From the NCBI RefSeq assembly GCF_964036595.1, contig NZ_OZ038523.1:3044501-3108500 (forward strand): a DNA stretch of 64,000 bases, written 5' to 3'. The translations under genes were made by a program, and so were the position numbers. Source of the stretch: Tenacibaculum sp. 190524A05c. GTDB lineage: Bacteria; Bacteroidota; Bacteroidia; Flavobacteriales; Flavobacteriaceae. The first letter of the stretch is position 1. Every line of letters begins with the position of its first letter. Positions 9,029 through 19,763 of this stretch are shown here, piece by piece. The notes under the pieces were generated by a model, which was given only the letters and a program-made list of their open reading frames with translations, was not told where the DNA came from and searched no databases.

Positions 9029-9041
9029 TACGGTAACCGTA
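9029..9041. promoter_or_regulatory. 13-base palindrome upstream of the AraC operon
   Basis: TACGGT-A-ACCGTA is a perfect inverted repeat of unusually high GC content for its surroundings. It lies about 70 bases before the first gene of the operon (ATG 9109). It could be a regulator site; nothing in the sequence names the binder. Confidence 0.35.
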
Positions 9042-9108
9042 CCTCTTAACCCTTTACTTTCATTGAGTTTTGTAGTTGCTTTGTGAAATAATTTAAAATT
9101 TTGAAATC

Positions 9109-9801
9109 ATGAAGTTATTAGTAATCAAATTGGCTTTTTTATGTGTTTGCTGTTATCAAGGAGTAGCCCAAACAGGGAAAAAAGCATTTCAGTTTAAAAA
9201 AGGAGAGGTGTTGGATATACTTTTGGTAACGGGTACAAAAAACAATTATAAAAAATTGTTTGATAGGTATAAAAGAACAGCATTTCCAGTTGCTTCTAAA
9301 TTTACGTATCAGCCACAATCTGGGTTTAGAACTAAAAAATTAATAATGGGAAGTCATTTACCAGTTAATTTTATTTTTGGGAAGTGGAGCGATATTAAAA
9401 AAAGGAAAGAATTTTTAAGAGTTATTGAGAATGAAGTTCCAGATTTTCATAAGCAGAGAAAAGATTTGTTTACCTATTTTGGATTAGCATATTTTGAAGT
9501 TGAAAATGATGTAGATTTTTCAATCTATAAGAACAAATTCAATGTGGTAACTTCGTTTTGGAAGAAGAAAAAAGATAAAACTGATTTTTATAAAGTTTGG
9601 GAAAATAGCGTGAAGAAAAATGGAGGAAAAGTTATTTTGAAATTAGAAAATGGAGAATCGCTAACAGGATATTATTACAGACCAGATATTATATCTATTG
9701 TAGAATGGGAAACGCATGAACAGTTTGAGTCTTTTTCTAAAAAGTATCCATTATCGAGCTATGCAAGATTATCAAACGTACATCAATTTCAAATTGATTA
9801 A
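9109..9801 (+). CDS. secreted protein with two dimeric alpha/beta-barrel-like halves, function unknown
   Basis: 230 residues with a signal peptide (about 1-20, ending GVAQ). I do not recognise a named family with certainty. The protein appears to hold two similar ferredoxin-like halves: GEVLDILLVTGTK...FIFGKWSDIKKRKEFL (about 32-110) and NVVTSFWKKKKDKTDFYKVW...ISIVEWETHEQFESF (about 139-215). Each runs strand, helix, then a strand with W-x-(D/E)-x6-F, as in DUF1330 or antibiotic-monooxygenase-like folds. It is the first gene of a tight operon, 22 bases before the AraC-type regulator. A periplasmic binding or enzymatic role is possible but unproven. Confidence 0.6.
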   Translation: MKLLVIKLAFLCVCCYQGVAQTGKKAFQFKKGEVLDILLVTGTKNNYKKLFDRYKRTAFPVASKFTYQPQSGFRTKKLIMGSHLPVNFIFGKWSDIKKRKEFLRVIENEVPDFHKQRKDLFTYFGLAYFEVENDVDFSIYKNKFNVVTSFWKKKKDKTDFYKVWENSVKKNGGKVILKLENGESLTGYYYRPDIISIVEWETHEQFESFSKKYPLSSYARLSNVHQFQID

Positions 9802-9823
9802 TTTTCAAAAAAGAAAAAAGTAA

Positions 9824-10930
9824 ATGCAACAAATTCTTGAACAACTCGTGTACTTTGGTTTTTTTCAAAGTCTCTTACTCATATTTATTTTTATAGTGTC
9901 TTTAAAAACACGTAATCAAATCAATGAGTTCTTATTGATTTTGGTTGTAATTCTAACTATAGGATTGTTTGGTAAAGTATTGCACAGTGTTGATTTGTTC
10001 GATAGGAGTTTCAAATTAATGGCAATGTCGGAGTTTTCCGCGCTTTTATTTGGACCTACAATTTTCTTGTTTGTACAATCTACTTTGTTCAAAGAAAAAT
10101 TCACAAAGACTAATTTACAGCATTATGTTCCGGGTATTGTATATTCAATGTTTATTGCAGGATATTTCATTATTCCGTCACGTGAATATCAAATAGAACG
10201 AAATAAGTCTATTGATTTAATGACAGTTATTTACTGGTGTCATGCGATTGGTTTAGTAGTGAATATATTGTACTGGATAAAGGCATATAAAGGTTTTCAA
10301 AAATTTTCGAATAGTTTCAAAAATGAATCTTCATTTGTACCTCATATTAAGTTCGTACATCATTTTTTGATTGTAACTGGCTTTTGTATGTTAATCTGGC
10401 TGATTTTATTCATAACAAACTTCTTAGGTTTTCCTATGATTGAACGCACTGCAAGACCTTATATCTGGATTATACTAACGTTTGTAATTCTCTTTATCAG
10501 TTACTATATGATGCTAAAACCTGAGGTATTGAAATCTATTCCAGATGTAAAAGTTAAGAAGTATCATCAATCAAAATTAACTCATGAAGATTTAGATCGT
10601 TTAAAACTAGCATTGGAGAAATTAATGCTAGAGAAAAAACCTTACTTAAACGCCAAATTATTGAAAACAGAACTGGCTCAAATGTTGGGAGTACATGGTC
10701 CGGAATTATCACGATTATTAAACGAAAATATCGGGATGAATTTCTTCGAATATGTAAACTACTATAGAATTAAAGAATTTGTTGATTTAGCAAAAAGTGA
10801 AAAAGGAAAAAAATTTACTTTTTTTGGATTAGCCCAAGAAGCAGGTTTCAATTCCAAAACAACATTTAATAAATCTTTTAAAAGCTTGATGGGAGTTTCT
10901 CCATCAGCATATTTTAATCAAAAACAATAA
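9824..10930 (+). CDS. membrane-anchored AraC-family transcriptional regulator
   Basis: 368 residues. The N-terminal two thirds hold about seven hydrophobic helices (first about 9-27, last about 213-232). The C-terminal 110 residues are an AraC-type double helix-turn-helix, with AQMLGVHGPELSRLLNENIGMNFFEYVNYYRIKE and FGLAQEAGFNSKTTFNKSFKSLMGVSPSAYF. This 7TM-AraC architecture is common in Bacteroidota and suggests direct sensing of a membrane or periplasmic signal. It sits between two exported proteins in one operon (2 bases to the next start). It may therefore regulate them or be informed by them, which is inference. Confidence 0.88.
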   Translation: MQQILEQLVYFGFFQSLLLIFIFIVSLKTRNQINEFLLILVVILTIGLFGKVLHSVDLFDRSFKLMAMSEFSALLFGPTIFLFVQSTLFKEKFTKTNLQHYVPGIVYSMFIAGYFIIPSREYQIERNKSIDLMTVIYWCHAIGLVVNILYWIKAYKGFQKFSNSFKNESSFVPHIKFVHHFLIVTGFCMLIWLILFITNFLGFPMIERTARPYIWIILTFVILFISYYMMLKPEVLKSIPDVKVKKYHQSKLTHEDLDRLKLALEKLMLEKKPYLNAKLLKTELAQMLGVHGPELSRLLNENIGMNFFEYVNYYRIKEFVDLAKSEKGKKFTFFGLAQEAGFNSKTTFNKSFKSLMGVSPSAYFNQKQ

Positions 10931-10932
10931 GA

Positions 10933-11760
10933 ATGAAAACATATATAATAATGGTGTTCATGTTTATGAATGCTGGTTTGCTAGCGCAATTAAAAGTTCC
11001 AAGTTTAAGTCCAAAAACTAAATTAAGTCAGAACATAGGGTTATCAACAGTTACTATAGAATATTCTAGACCGAGTAAAAAAGAAAGGAAAATTTTTGGT
11101 GGATTATTACCTTTTGGAGAGGTTTGGAGAACAGGAGCAAATAGTGCAACAAAATTCTCATTTTCAAAAGAAGTAGTAATCAACGGGCAAAAATTTCCTA
11201 AGGGAGATTATAGTTTGCTAACAATTCCTGAAAAGAATGTATGGACGATAAAATGGTATACGTATTCAAGTTCTAACTGGAATGCTTACAAAGAGCAAGA
11301 GCCATTTACAGCATTTAATTTGCCTGTGGAAAGTGTATCAGAATCAGTCGAATCATTAGCGATACGATTTCAAAATATAACCTTGAATAGTGCAGATATA
11401 TACATAGAGTGGGAAAATTCAAGAATTATAATTCCTGTAAAAGTAAATGAGGAGGAAGAAATAATTGCATCAATAAATAAAGAATTGGCTGGCCCGAGTT
11501 CCTCAGATTATTTCAGGGCTGCGTTATATTACCATGAAACGAAAACTGATTTGAATAAAGCCTTAACGTATATTCAAAAAGTTACTGAATCGGATAAAGC
11601 TTTGTTTTTTCAGGTGACCAGAGAAGCACTTATCTTGAAAGACTTAAATAGAAGAAAAGAAGCGGTTGAAGTTGCAAAAAGAGCATTGCAATTATCTGAA
11701 GAGGCAAAGAATAAAGACTTCGTCAAAATAAACAACGATATTATTACTGTTTTGAAATAA
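10933..11760 (+). CDS. exported DUF2911 protein with C-terminal helical repeats
   Basis: 275 residues with a signal peptide (about 1-18). The DUF2911 domain spans about 22-165 and shows its hallmark segments KTKLSQNIGLSTVTIEYSRP, FGEVWRTGANSATKFSF and PKGDYSLLTIP. The C-terminal 90 residues are helical and TPR-like (DYFRAALYYHETKTDLNKALTYIQK, RKEAVEVAKRALQLSEEA). DUF2911 proteins are widespread in Bacteroidota and have no established function. It follows the AraC gene by 2 bases and ends the operon, with a terminator hairpin at 11772-11800. Confidence 0.88.
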   Translation: MKTYIIMVFMFMNAGLLAQLKVPSLSPKTKLSQNIGLSTVTIEYSRPSKKERKIFGGLLPFGEVWRTGANSATKFSFSKEVVINGQKFPKGDYSLLTIPEKNVWTIKWYTYSSSNWNAYKEQEPFTAFNLPVESVSESVESLAIRFQNITLNSADIYIEWENSRIIIPVKVNEEEEIIASINKELAGPSSSDYFRAALYYHETKTDLNKALTYIQKVTESDKALFFQVTREALILKDLNRRKEAVEVAKRALQLSEEAKNKDFVKINNDIITVLK

Positions 11761-11771
11761 AATATCTTTTG

Positions 11772-11800
11772 AAAAACACTCTATTTATTAGGGTGTTTTT
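11772..11800 (+). terminator. intrinsic terminator after the AraC operon
   Basis: AAAAACACTC and GGGTGTTTTT pair (one T-G wobble) around a 9-base loop, ending in a T run. It separates the operon from the helicase gene, which starts only about 10-30 bases later. Confidence 0.7.
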
Positions 11801-11808
11801 TACTTAAA

Positions 11809-14800
11809 TTGCATAAAAAAAGTTTAGTGCAGAATAGTACTTCATTTCAAATATTTAACGCTTCCGCGGGAAGTGGAAAAACCTTCACTTTAGTAAAAGA
11901 ATACCTCAAAGTATTGCTGCAATCTAGTGATGTGTTTTATTTTCAAAAGGTATTGGCTATAACATTTACCAATAAGGCGGCCGGAGAAATGAAGGAGAGG
12001 GTTTTAAAATCTCTTTCAGATGTTACAGAAGATAGGTCTAATGAAATAGTGAATCAGGTTATTCTAGAAACTACATTAGACAAAGAAACTATTAAAGAAA
12101 GAAGTAGTAGAATACTAAATGCAATTTTACAGAATTACTCGGCTTTTTCAATTACCACAATCGATAGTTTTACGCATAAAATCATTAAGAATTTCGCGTT
12201 CGATTTAGGATTGACACTGAATTTTGAAGTAGAAATGGATGCTGTTTCTCTTTTAAATGAAGCGGTAGATCTTCTAATATCTAAAATTGGAACTAATAGA
12301 GAATTGACCAATCTTTTAATTGATTTTTCGCTTTCAAAAATAGATGAAGATAAATCTTGGGACATTTCATATGAATTAAAAGAATTTTCTAAAGTGCTGT
12401 TGAATGAAGATGATGTAAGACATTTTAGAGTTTTAAGAGAACGAAGCACTCAAGATTTTATCAACTTAAAACAAAAATTGAACAAATATCAAGTTCAAAC
12501 AGAAACTAAGTTGAAAGAAATTGGTGAAAGAGGACTTCAAGTTATAGATGGAATGGGATTGGATCATAAAGATTTTTACTATTCTCTTATACCAAAACAT
12601 TTTATTGCATTAAAAGAAAATCCTAGTACTGCTAAATTTTTTGATCAAAGTAAGCTTAGACAACGAATAGAAGAAAACACATTCTATTCAAAATCAAAGT
12701 CGGATGATATAAAATCTGCTATTGAAGGAATCCTGCCAGAATTACTTGAGTTATATTCAGAGTCAGAGAATTTGTATAAAGATTCCACGCTAAATAAATT
12801 GGCTTTGAAAAGCCTAATTCCTTTAGCTGTTTTAAATACTATAAATCAAGAATTAACTCAGCTAAAAGAAGAAAACAACATTAGATTAAATGCCGAGTTT
12901 AATCAGTTGATTTCGGACAATATTAAGAATCAACCAACGCCTTTTATTTACGAGAGAATTGGTCAGCGTTTTATGCACTATTTCATAGATGAAATGCAAG
13001 ATACTTCGGTGTTGCAATGGGGAAATTTAATTCCGTTAATAGATAATGCATTGGCACAAGAAAATAGTAGTTTACTTTTAGTTGGTGATGCAAAGCAGGC
13101 TATTTATAGGTGGCGTGGCGGAAAAGCAGAACAGTTTATTAACTTAAGTAGTCCAGATTTTAAAGTCTTTCAAGCGGAAAAAAGTATTAATCAACTAGAG
13201 AGAAATTTTAGAAGTTTTTCCGAAGTAATTAATTTTAATAATCAATTTTTTCAGCATGTCAGTTCATTTCTAAATAATCAAGATTACAGTCAGTTATTTA
13301 AAGATGGAAATAAACAGCTAGAAAACTCAAAAAAGGGAGGTCAAGTAACACTTTCTTTTATGGAGAAGCATGAGGATAAGGAATTAGAAAAAGAGAAGTA
13401 TCCTAGAAAAGTATATGAGAAAATTACTGAATTAAACCAACAATATTCTTTAAATGAAATTGCTGTTTTAGTTCGTAAAAAGAGCGAAGGTGTTCAAGTT
13501 GCTAATTATCTTTCTGAAAAAGGAATACCAATTATATCATCTGAAACCTTATTATTAAAGAATAGTGAGAAGGTAAATTTTATAGTCAACCTAATTCAAC
13601 TGATACTTCAGTCTGATAATGAAGAGAAGAGATTTGAAGTTTTACATTTCTTATATCACCATCTTTCAGTAAAAACAGAAATTCATGGCTTTTACGAATT
13701 ACTAATAAAGAAAGAGATTACAGTTTTCTTCGAAGAATTAAAGTCGTTTTCAATAGATTTTAATTTAAATATATATTTCGAATTACCTTTCTATGATAAG
13801 ATTGAATATATAATAAGAAGCTTTAATTTGTTAGAAAGTTCTGATGCATATGCTCAGTTTTTCTTAGACGTTGTTTTGGATCAACAAAATAAGGGTGTTG
13901 ATGTTCATGATTTTATTGAATTTTGGAGTGTTAAGAAAGAAGTACTGAGTATTGTTACTTCAGAAGATGCAGACGCTGTTCATATTATGACGATTCATAA
14001 ATCTAAAGGGCTGGAATTTCCAGTAGTTATTTTTCCTTATGATTTAGATGTGTATAGGCAGATAAAACCAAAAGTTTGGTTTGATAGTTTACCAGAGTCA
14101 TTCGATAATTTTAAAGAGTTGTTGATAGATTTTAGTAAATCTGTAAGTCATATCAATGATAGAGGAATGGATTTGTATACGCAACAAATTCAGGAATTAG
14201 AATTGGACAATTTTAATTTACTCTACGTTGCATTAACCAGAGCTGTTGAGCAGTTGCATATAATTACAGAAAAAAGAATTTCAAAATCAGGAGAAAACAC
14301 GAATTACTACTCAGGGATTTTTATTTCATATTTAAAAAAGCAAGGATTGTGGAACGACAATCAGAATGAATACGATTTTGGAGTGTCAAATAGAGAAAGC
14401 GTAAAAGAAATAAAGGAGAAAGAAATTCAAGTTCAAGAAAAGTTTATCACCACACCATGGCAAAATCATAATATTGTATTGCTTGCTAGTGCTTCAAAAT
14501 TATGGGATACAGATCAAGAAGAATCGATCCAATATGGAAATCTTGTACATTCGATTCTTTCAGAAATTTACGTTGTATCAGATATTGAAAAGGTTTTTCA
14601 TTTTTACGAAATGCAAGGAGATTTATCTTTTCAACTTTTAAAAACGATTAAGAATTTAGTTTTTAGTGTTGTTGAGCATGCTTCATTGAATGAATTCTTT
14701 TCGAAAGAAGTAAAGGTGTATAATGAGAAAGAATTGTTAACAGTTAATAACTCCATTATTATTCCGGATAGATTAGTAATTAAAGATAATCTTACTACAA

Positions 14801-14949
14801 TTATAGATTATAAAACAGGAGCAGAAAGTCATACGCATATCAATCAATTACGATTATATGAAAACGAACTTCAAAACTTAGGTTTTAAAATTGAAAAAAA
14901 AATATTGGTATATATAAATGATGCTGTTTTAGTTAAAGAAATTAACTAA
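11809..14949 (+). CDS. AddA-like UvrD/RecB helicase-nuclease
   Basis: A large (about 1046-residue) double-strand-break-repair helicase-nuclease. Motif I is NASAGSGKTFTL (about 17-28). Motif II is DEMQDTSVLQW, followed by VGDAKQAIYRWRGG (motif III), HIMTIHKSKGLEFPVVIF (motif V region) and LLYVALTRAVEQLHI (motif VI). The C-terminal RecB-type nuclease core is visible as YGNLVHSIL and IIDYKTG. No AddB/RexB partner is adjacent. The start is uncertain: no ATG precedes motif I. TTG 11809 is given because it yields the longest frame; GTG 11827 is equally plausible, since TAAATTG at 11806-11811 could be a promoter element. Confidence 0.88.
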   Translation: MHKKSLVQNSTSFQIFNASAGSGKTFTLVKEYLKVLLQSSDVFYFQKVLAITFTNKAAGEMKERVLKSLSDVTEDRSNEIVNQVILETTLDKETIKERSSRILNAILQNYSAFSITTIDSFTHKIIKNFAFDLGLTLNFEVEMDAVSLLNEAVDLLISKIGTNRELTNLLIDFSLSKIDEDKSWDISYELKEFSKVLLNEDDVRHFRVLRERSTQDFINLKQKLNKYQVQTETKLKEIGERGLQVIDGMGLDHKDFYYSLIPKHFIALKENPSTAKFFDQSKLRQRIEENTFYSKSKSDDIKSAIEGILPELLELYSESENLYKDSTLNKLALKSLIPLAVLNTINQELTQLKEENNIRLNAEFNQLISDNIKNQPTPFIYERIGQRFMHYFIDEMQDTSVLQWGNLIPLIDNALAQENSSLLLVGDAKQAIYRWRGGKAEQFINLSSPDFKVFQAEKSINQLERNFRSFSEVINFNNQFFQHVSSFLNNQDYSQLFKDGNKQLENSKKGGQVTLSFMEKHEDKELEKEKYPRKVYEKITELNQQYSLNEIAVLVRKKSEGVQVANYLSEKGIPIISSETLLLKNSEKVNFIVNLIQLILQSDNEEKRFEVLHFLYHHLSVKTEIHGFYELLIKKEITVFFEELKSFSIDFNLNIYFELPFYDKIEYIIRSFNLLESSDAYAQFFLDVVLDQQNKGVDVHDFIEFWSVKKEVLSIVTSEDADAVHIMTIHKSKGLEFPVVIFPYDLDVYRQIKPKVWFDSLPESFDNFKELLIDFSKSVSHINDRGMDLYTQQIQELELDNFNLLYVALTRAVEQLHIITEKRISKSGENTNYYSGIFISYLKKQGLWNDNQNEYDFGVSNRESVKEIKEKEIQVQEKFITTPWQNHNIVLLASASKLWDTDQEESIQYGNLVHSILSEIYVVSDIEKVFHFYEMQGDLSFQLLKTIKNLVFSVVEHASLNEFFSKEVKVYNEKELLTVNNSIIIPDRLVIKDNLTTIIDYKTGAESHTHINQLRLYENELQNLGFKIEKKILVYINDAVLVKEIN

Positions 14950-14973
14950 TTTTACCCAGCAAACAAACTAAAC

Positions 14974-16167
14974 ATGTACGGAAAAATTAAAGAGCATTTA
15001 CAGCAAGAAATTCAGGATATAAAAGATGCTGGATTATATAAGAGTGAAAGAATTATTACGTCGTCTCAAGACGCTGTAATTAAAATTTCAACAGGAGAAG
15101 AGGTTATTAACTTTTGCGCAAATAATTATTTAGGACTTTCTAATAATAAAGAAGTAATCCAAGCCGCTAAGGATGTTATGGATACTCATGGATTTGGAAT
15201 GTCTTCTGTTCGTTTTATTTGTGGAACTCAAGATATTCACAAACAATTAGAATCTAAAATTGCAGAGTTTTATCAAACTGAGGATACAATTCTATACGCT
15301 GCGGCATTTGATGCTAATGGTGGAGTGTTTGAACCTTTATTGTCAAAAGATGATGCAATTATATCAGACAGCTTAAATCACGCCTCAATTATTGATGGTG
15401 TTCGTTTGTGTAAGGCAGCACGATATCGTTATAATAATAATGATATGGTTTCTTTAGAAGAACAATTAATTGAGGCAAACAAACAAAATCATAGATTTAA
15501 GATTATTGTTACTGATGGTGTGTTCTCTATGGATGGAATAGTTGCTAAACTTGATGAAATTTGTGATTTAGCTGATAAATATGATGCCTTAGTTATGATT
15601 GACGAGTGTCACGCTGCTGGTTTTATTGGAGCTACGGGTCGTGGTACATTAGAATTAAAAAATGTTCTAGGAAGAATTGATATTATTACTGGTACGCTTG
15701 GAAAAGCATTAGGTGGTGCGATGGGTGGTTACACTACTGGGAAAAAGGAAATCATTGAGATTTTACGTCAACGTTCTAGACCATATCTATTTTCTAACTC
15801 TTTAGCGCCAGCTATAGTAGGAGCTTCATTAAAAGTATTTGATTTATTATCAAATGATACTTCATTAAGAGATAAGTTAGAGTGGAATACGAACTATTTT
15901 AGAACTGAAATGGAGAAGGCAGGATTTGATTTGGTTGGCGCAGACGCAGCCATTGTTCCTGTGATGTTGTATGATGCAAAGCTGTCTCAAATAATGGCTG
16001 ATAAACTACTTGATGAAGGGATTTATGTTATTGGATTCTTCTATCCAGTTGTGCCAAAAGAACAAGCTCGAATTAGAGTTCAATTATCTGCAGCGCACGA
16101 TAAAGAGCATCTAGACAAGGCGATAAATGCATTTGTAAAAGTAGGAAAAGAGTTAAACGTTATTTAG
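14974..16167 (+). CDS. kbl: glycine C-acetyltransferase (2-amino-3-ketobutyrate CoA ligase)
   Basis: A cytoplasmic pyridoxal-phosphate enzyme that cleaves 2-amino-3-ketobutyrate with CoA to glycine and acetyl-CoA, the second step of threonine breakdown. The 397 residues are exactly family length. Alpha-oxoamine synthase motifs are present: [51 protein letters not shown], and the PLP lysine in [16 protein letters not shown] (about 244). KBL is favoured over serine palmitoyltransferase or BioF by the FCANNYLGL and RFICGTQ signatures. It starts 24 bases after the helicase gene, so co-transcription is possible. Threonine dehydrogenase is not in the window. Confidence 0.95.
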   Translation: MYGKIKEHLQQEIQDIKDAGLYKSERIITSSQDAVIKISTGEEVINFCANNYLGLSNNKEVIQAAKDVMDTHGFGMSSVRFICGTQDIHKQLESKIAEFYQTEDTILYAAAFDANGGVFEPLLSKDDAIISDSLNHASIIDGVRLCKAARYRYNNNDMVSLEEQLIEANKQNHRFKIIVTDGVFSMDGIVAKLDEICDLADKYDALVMIDECHAAGFIGATGRGTLELKNVLGRIDIITGTLGKALGGAMGGYTTGKKEIIEILRQRSRPYLFSNSLAPAIVGASLKVFDLLSNDTSLRDKLEWNTNYFRTEMEKAGFDLVGADAAIVPVMLYDAKLSQIMADKLLDEGIYVIGFFYPVVPKEQARIRVQLSAAHDKEHLDKAINAFVKVGKELNVI

Positions 16168-16186
16168 CAATTAGAAGGTCAAAAAC

Positions 16187-16216
16187 TTGTTTTTTTTATA
16201 AGTTTTTGTAGATTTG
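16187..16216 (+). promoter_or_regulatory. promoter of the OmpA-type porin gene
   Basis: TTG at 16187-16189 and TAGATTTG at 16209-16216 are separated by 19 bases. This is the best match in the window to the Bacteroidota -33/-7 consensus and fits a highly expressed outer-membrane protein. The element overlaps an inverted repeat (CAAAAACTT 16180-16188 with AAGTTTTTG 16200-16208) that may also end the kbl transcript. Confidence 0.7.
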
Positions 16217-16288
16217 CTTTTGTAAATAAGTTTTAAGAACTTACATTTGCTTTATATATAAACGAACTTTTAATTTAAATTTTTGATA

Positions 16289-17686
16289 ATGAAACAATTA
16301 AAAAAAGTAGCTATGTTAGCTATTGTTGCGTTTCTAACTTATGGTAACGTAAACGCACAAGACGAAAACAACCCTTGGGCTGTAGGTTTCGGTATTAACA
16401 CTGTTGATGTTAGAATTCCATCTGAATTTAGTGACTATGCACAAGATTACATAGGAACTGGAGAGTGGGGAGATAACACGTTACCTTCAATTTCAAGAAT
16501 TAGTATCGATAGATACTTAAACGATGGGTTTTCTTTACAGTTAGCAGGTTCTATTAACAAAGTAAAAACTTTCGCTTCAGAAGAAGATATCGATGAGCTT
16601 TATTGGGCTATTGATTTAATCGCTAAGTGGGATTTAAATCACTTATTCGGAGACACTGCATGGTGGGATCCTTACGTATTCGTTGGTGGAGGTTTCGTAG
16701 ACTTTGGTAGAATGGAAGCTGGAAACTTTGTAGAAGGAAGCGAAGGTACTTTAAATGCAGGTGGTGGTTTCAATGTTTGGTTTAACGATAACATTGGTGT
16801 AAACTTCCAAACTGGAGTAAAGAAAGAATTTGCTGACAAAGTACAGGATCACTTCCAACACTCTTTAGGATTAGTTTTCCGTTTCGGAGGAAAAGATACT
16901 GATGGAGACGGAATCTATGACAAAAACGATGCTTGTCCAGAAGTTGCAGGTTTAAAAGAATTCAACGGATGTCCAGATGCTGACGGTGATGGAATCAAAG
17001 ATTCTGATGATGCTTGTCCAAACGAAGCTGGAGTTGCTGCATTAAACGGTTGTCCTGATGCTGATGGTGATGGAATCGCTGATAAAGATGATGCATGTCC
17101 AAACGCTGCTGGTACTAAAGCAATGAACGGATGTCCAGATGCTGACGGTGACGGAATCGCTGATAACAAAGATAAGTGTCCAAACGAGGCTGGTCCTGCT
17201 GAAAACGGAGGATGTCCTTGGGGAGATAAAGATAACGATGGTGTTACTGATAACGTAGATAAGTGTCCAGACGTTGCTGGTGTTGCTTCAAGACAAGGAT
17301 GTCCAGAGCCAAAGCCAGTAATTACTGAGGAAGCTAAGAAGAAATTAGATGAGTTCGCAAGAGCTATCTACTTCAACTCTGGAAGATCTTCATTCAGACC
17401 AGGTGTAACTGGAAAGTTAGATTTAATCGCTGGAATCATGAAAGAATACCCAGATGCTAATTTCAACATCGAAGGTCACACTGATAGCCAGGGAGCTGCT
17501 AAGACTAACCAAAGATTATCTGAAAGAAGAGCTAAGGCTGTTTTAGATTACTTAACTGGTAAAGGTGGAGTTCCTTCAAACAGATTAACTTCTGTAGGTT
17601 TAGGAGAGGATTACCCAATCGCTACTAACAAAACTAGAGCTGGTAGAGCACAAAACAGACGTGTAGAGATTAACTTAAAGAAGTAA
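16289..17686 (+). CDS. OmpA-family outer-membrane protein with thrombospondin type 3 repeats
   Basis: 465 residues from the ATG at 16289; the upstream TTG 6 bases earlier is ignored. Order: signal peptide (about 1-21, ending VNA), an eight-stranded-barrel-like domain (about 25-195), then five calcium-binding thrombospondin type 3 repeats of 27 residues, each DxDGDGxxDxxDxCP...GCP (about 203-339). A C-terminal OmpA domain with NIEGHTDSQGAAKTNQRLSERRAKAV binds peptidoglycan. Such proteins are among the most abundant Bacteroidota outer-membrane proteins, linking envelope and cell wall. The strong promoter and terminator, with codon use dominated by a few codons, fit high expression. Confidence 0.93.
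   Translation: MKQLKKVAMLAIVAFLTYGNVNAQDENNPWAVGFGINTVDVRIPSEFSDYAQDYIGTGEWGDNTLPSISRISIDRYLNDGFSLQLAGSINKVKTFASEEDIDELYWAIDLIAKWDLNHLFGDTAWWDPYVFVGGGFVDFGRMEAGNFVEGSEGTLNAGGGFNVWFNDNIGVNFQTGVKKEFADKVQDHFQHSLGLVFRFGGKDTDGDGIYDKNDACPEVAGLKEFNGCPDADGDGIKDSDDACPNEAGVAALNGCPDADGDGIADKDDACPNAAGTKAMNGCPDADGDGIADNKDKCPNEAGPAENGGCPWGDKDNDGVTDNVDKCPDVAGVASRQGCPEPKPVITEEAKKKLDEFARAIYFNSGRSSFRPGVTGKLDLIAGIMKEYPDANFNIEGHTDSQGAAKTNQRLSERRAKAVLDYLTGKGGVPSNRLTSVGLGEDYPIATNKTRAGRAQNRRVEINLKK
16895..17306 (+). repeat. five 81-base in-frame repeats encoding calcium-binding modules
   Basis: Five consecutive units of about 27 codons, each starting GATGCTGACGGTGATGG or a close variant and ending in a Cys-Pro pair. 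The third and fourth units are nearly identical at DNA level, so recent duplication or copy-number change is plausible. The last repeat is preceded by a two-residue insertion (WG). Confidence 0.85.
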
Positions 17687-17710
17687 TCAATACCAAAATA
17701 TAGATTAAAA

Positions 17711-17736
17711 AGCCTCGCATTTGCGAGGCTTTTTTC
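17711..17736 (+). terminator. intrinsic terminator of the OmpA-type gene
   Basis: AGCCTCGCA and TGCGAGGCT form a strong stem with a 2-base loop, followed by six or more T. It lies 24 bases after the stop codon. Confidence 0.92.
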
Positions 17737-17754
17737 TTTTTTTAAAATTATTAA

Positions 17755-19365
<1,611 letters not shown>

Positions 19366-19388
19366 TAATTAATATTTAGAGATCAATT

Positions 19389-19682
19389 ATGTTTTTAGAA
19401 ATTGTAACTCCAGAAGCCGTAGTTTTCTCATCAGAAATTGACTCTGTGGTAGTACCAGGTGTTGATGGAGAATTCCAAGTTTTAAACAATCACGCACCAA
19501 TAGTGTCTGTTTTAAACGAAGGTGTAGTTAAGGTACATGTTCATGGTCAAAATCACCTTGTTTTTGACGATTTACACGGTAGTATTGAAAAATTACCAGC
19601 AGATGATAAAGTACTTACTTTAACAATCAATTCTGGAACACTAGAAATGAAAGATAATAAAGCAATTATACTTGCAGACTAA
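19389..19682 (+). CDS. atpC: F1Fo ATP synthase subunit epsilon
   Basis: 97 residues, corresponding to the N-terminal beta-sandwich of epsilon (FLEIVTPEAVVFSSEIDSVVVPGVDGEFQVLNNHAP). The C-terminal helical hairpin of the longer proteobacterial epsilon (about 135 residues) is absent. Short forms are usual in Bacteroidota and would lack the helix-based inhibition of ATP hydrolysis. It couples F1 rotation to the c-ring as part of the central stalk. It is second in the atpDC operon and is followed by a strong bidirectional terminator. Confidence 0.95.
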   Translation: MFLEIVTPEAVVFSSEIDSVVVPGVDGEFQVLNNHAPIVSVLNEGVVKVHVHGQNHLVFDDLHGSIEKLPADDKVLTLTINSGTLEMKDNKAIILAD

Positions 19683-19710
19683 ATAAGTATATTCTTTAAA
19701 AATAATAGAA

Positions 19711-19740
19711 AAGCCCGTAAATTTAATTTACGGGCTTTTT
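19711..19740. terminator. bidirectional terminator between atpC and pyk
   Basis: AAGCCCGTAAAT and ATTTACGGGCTT form a long perfect stem, with T runs on both strands. It serves the plus-strand atpDC unit and the convergent minus-strand acpP-pyk operon. Confidence 0.9.
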
Positions 19741-19763
19741 ATATATAACTATTTCAAGTTTCT

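Noticed and set aside
16915..17169. 84-residue minus-strand frame with internal repeats
   Set aside because: Its repeats are the mirror of the calcium-binding repeats in the OmpA-type gene; it has no promoter or start context.
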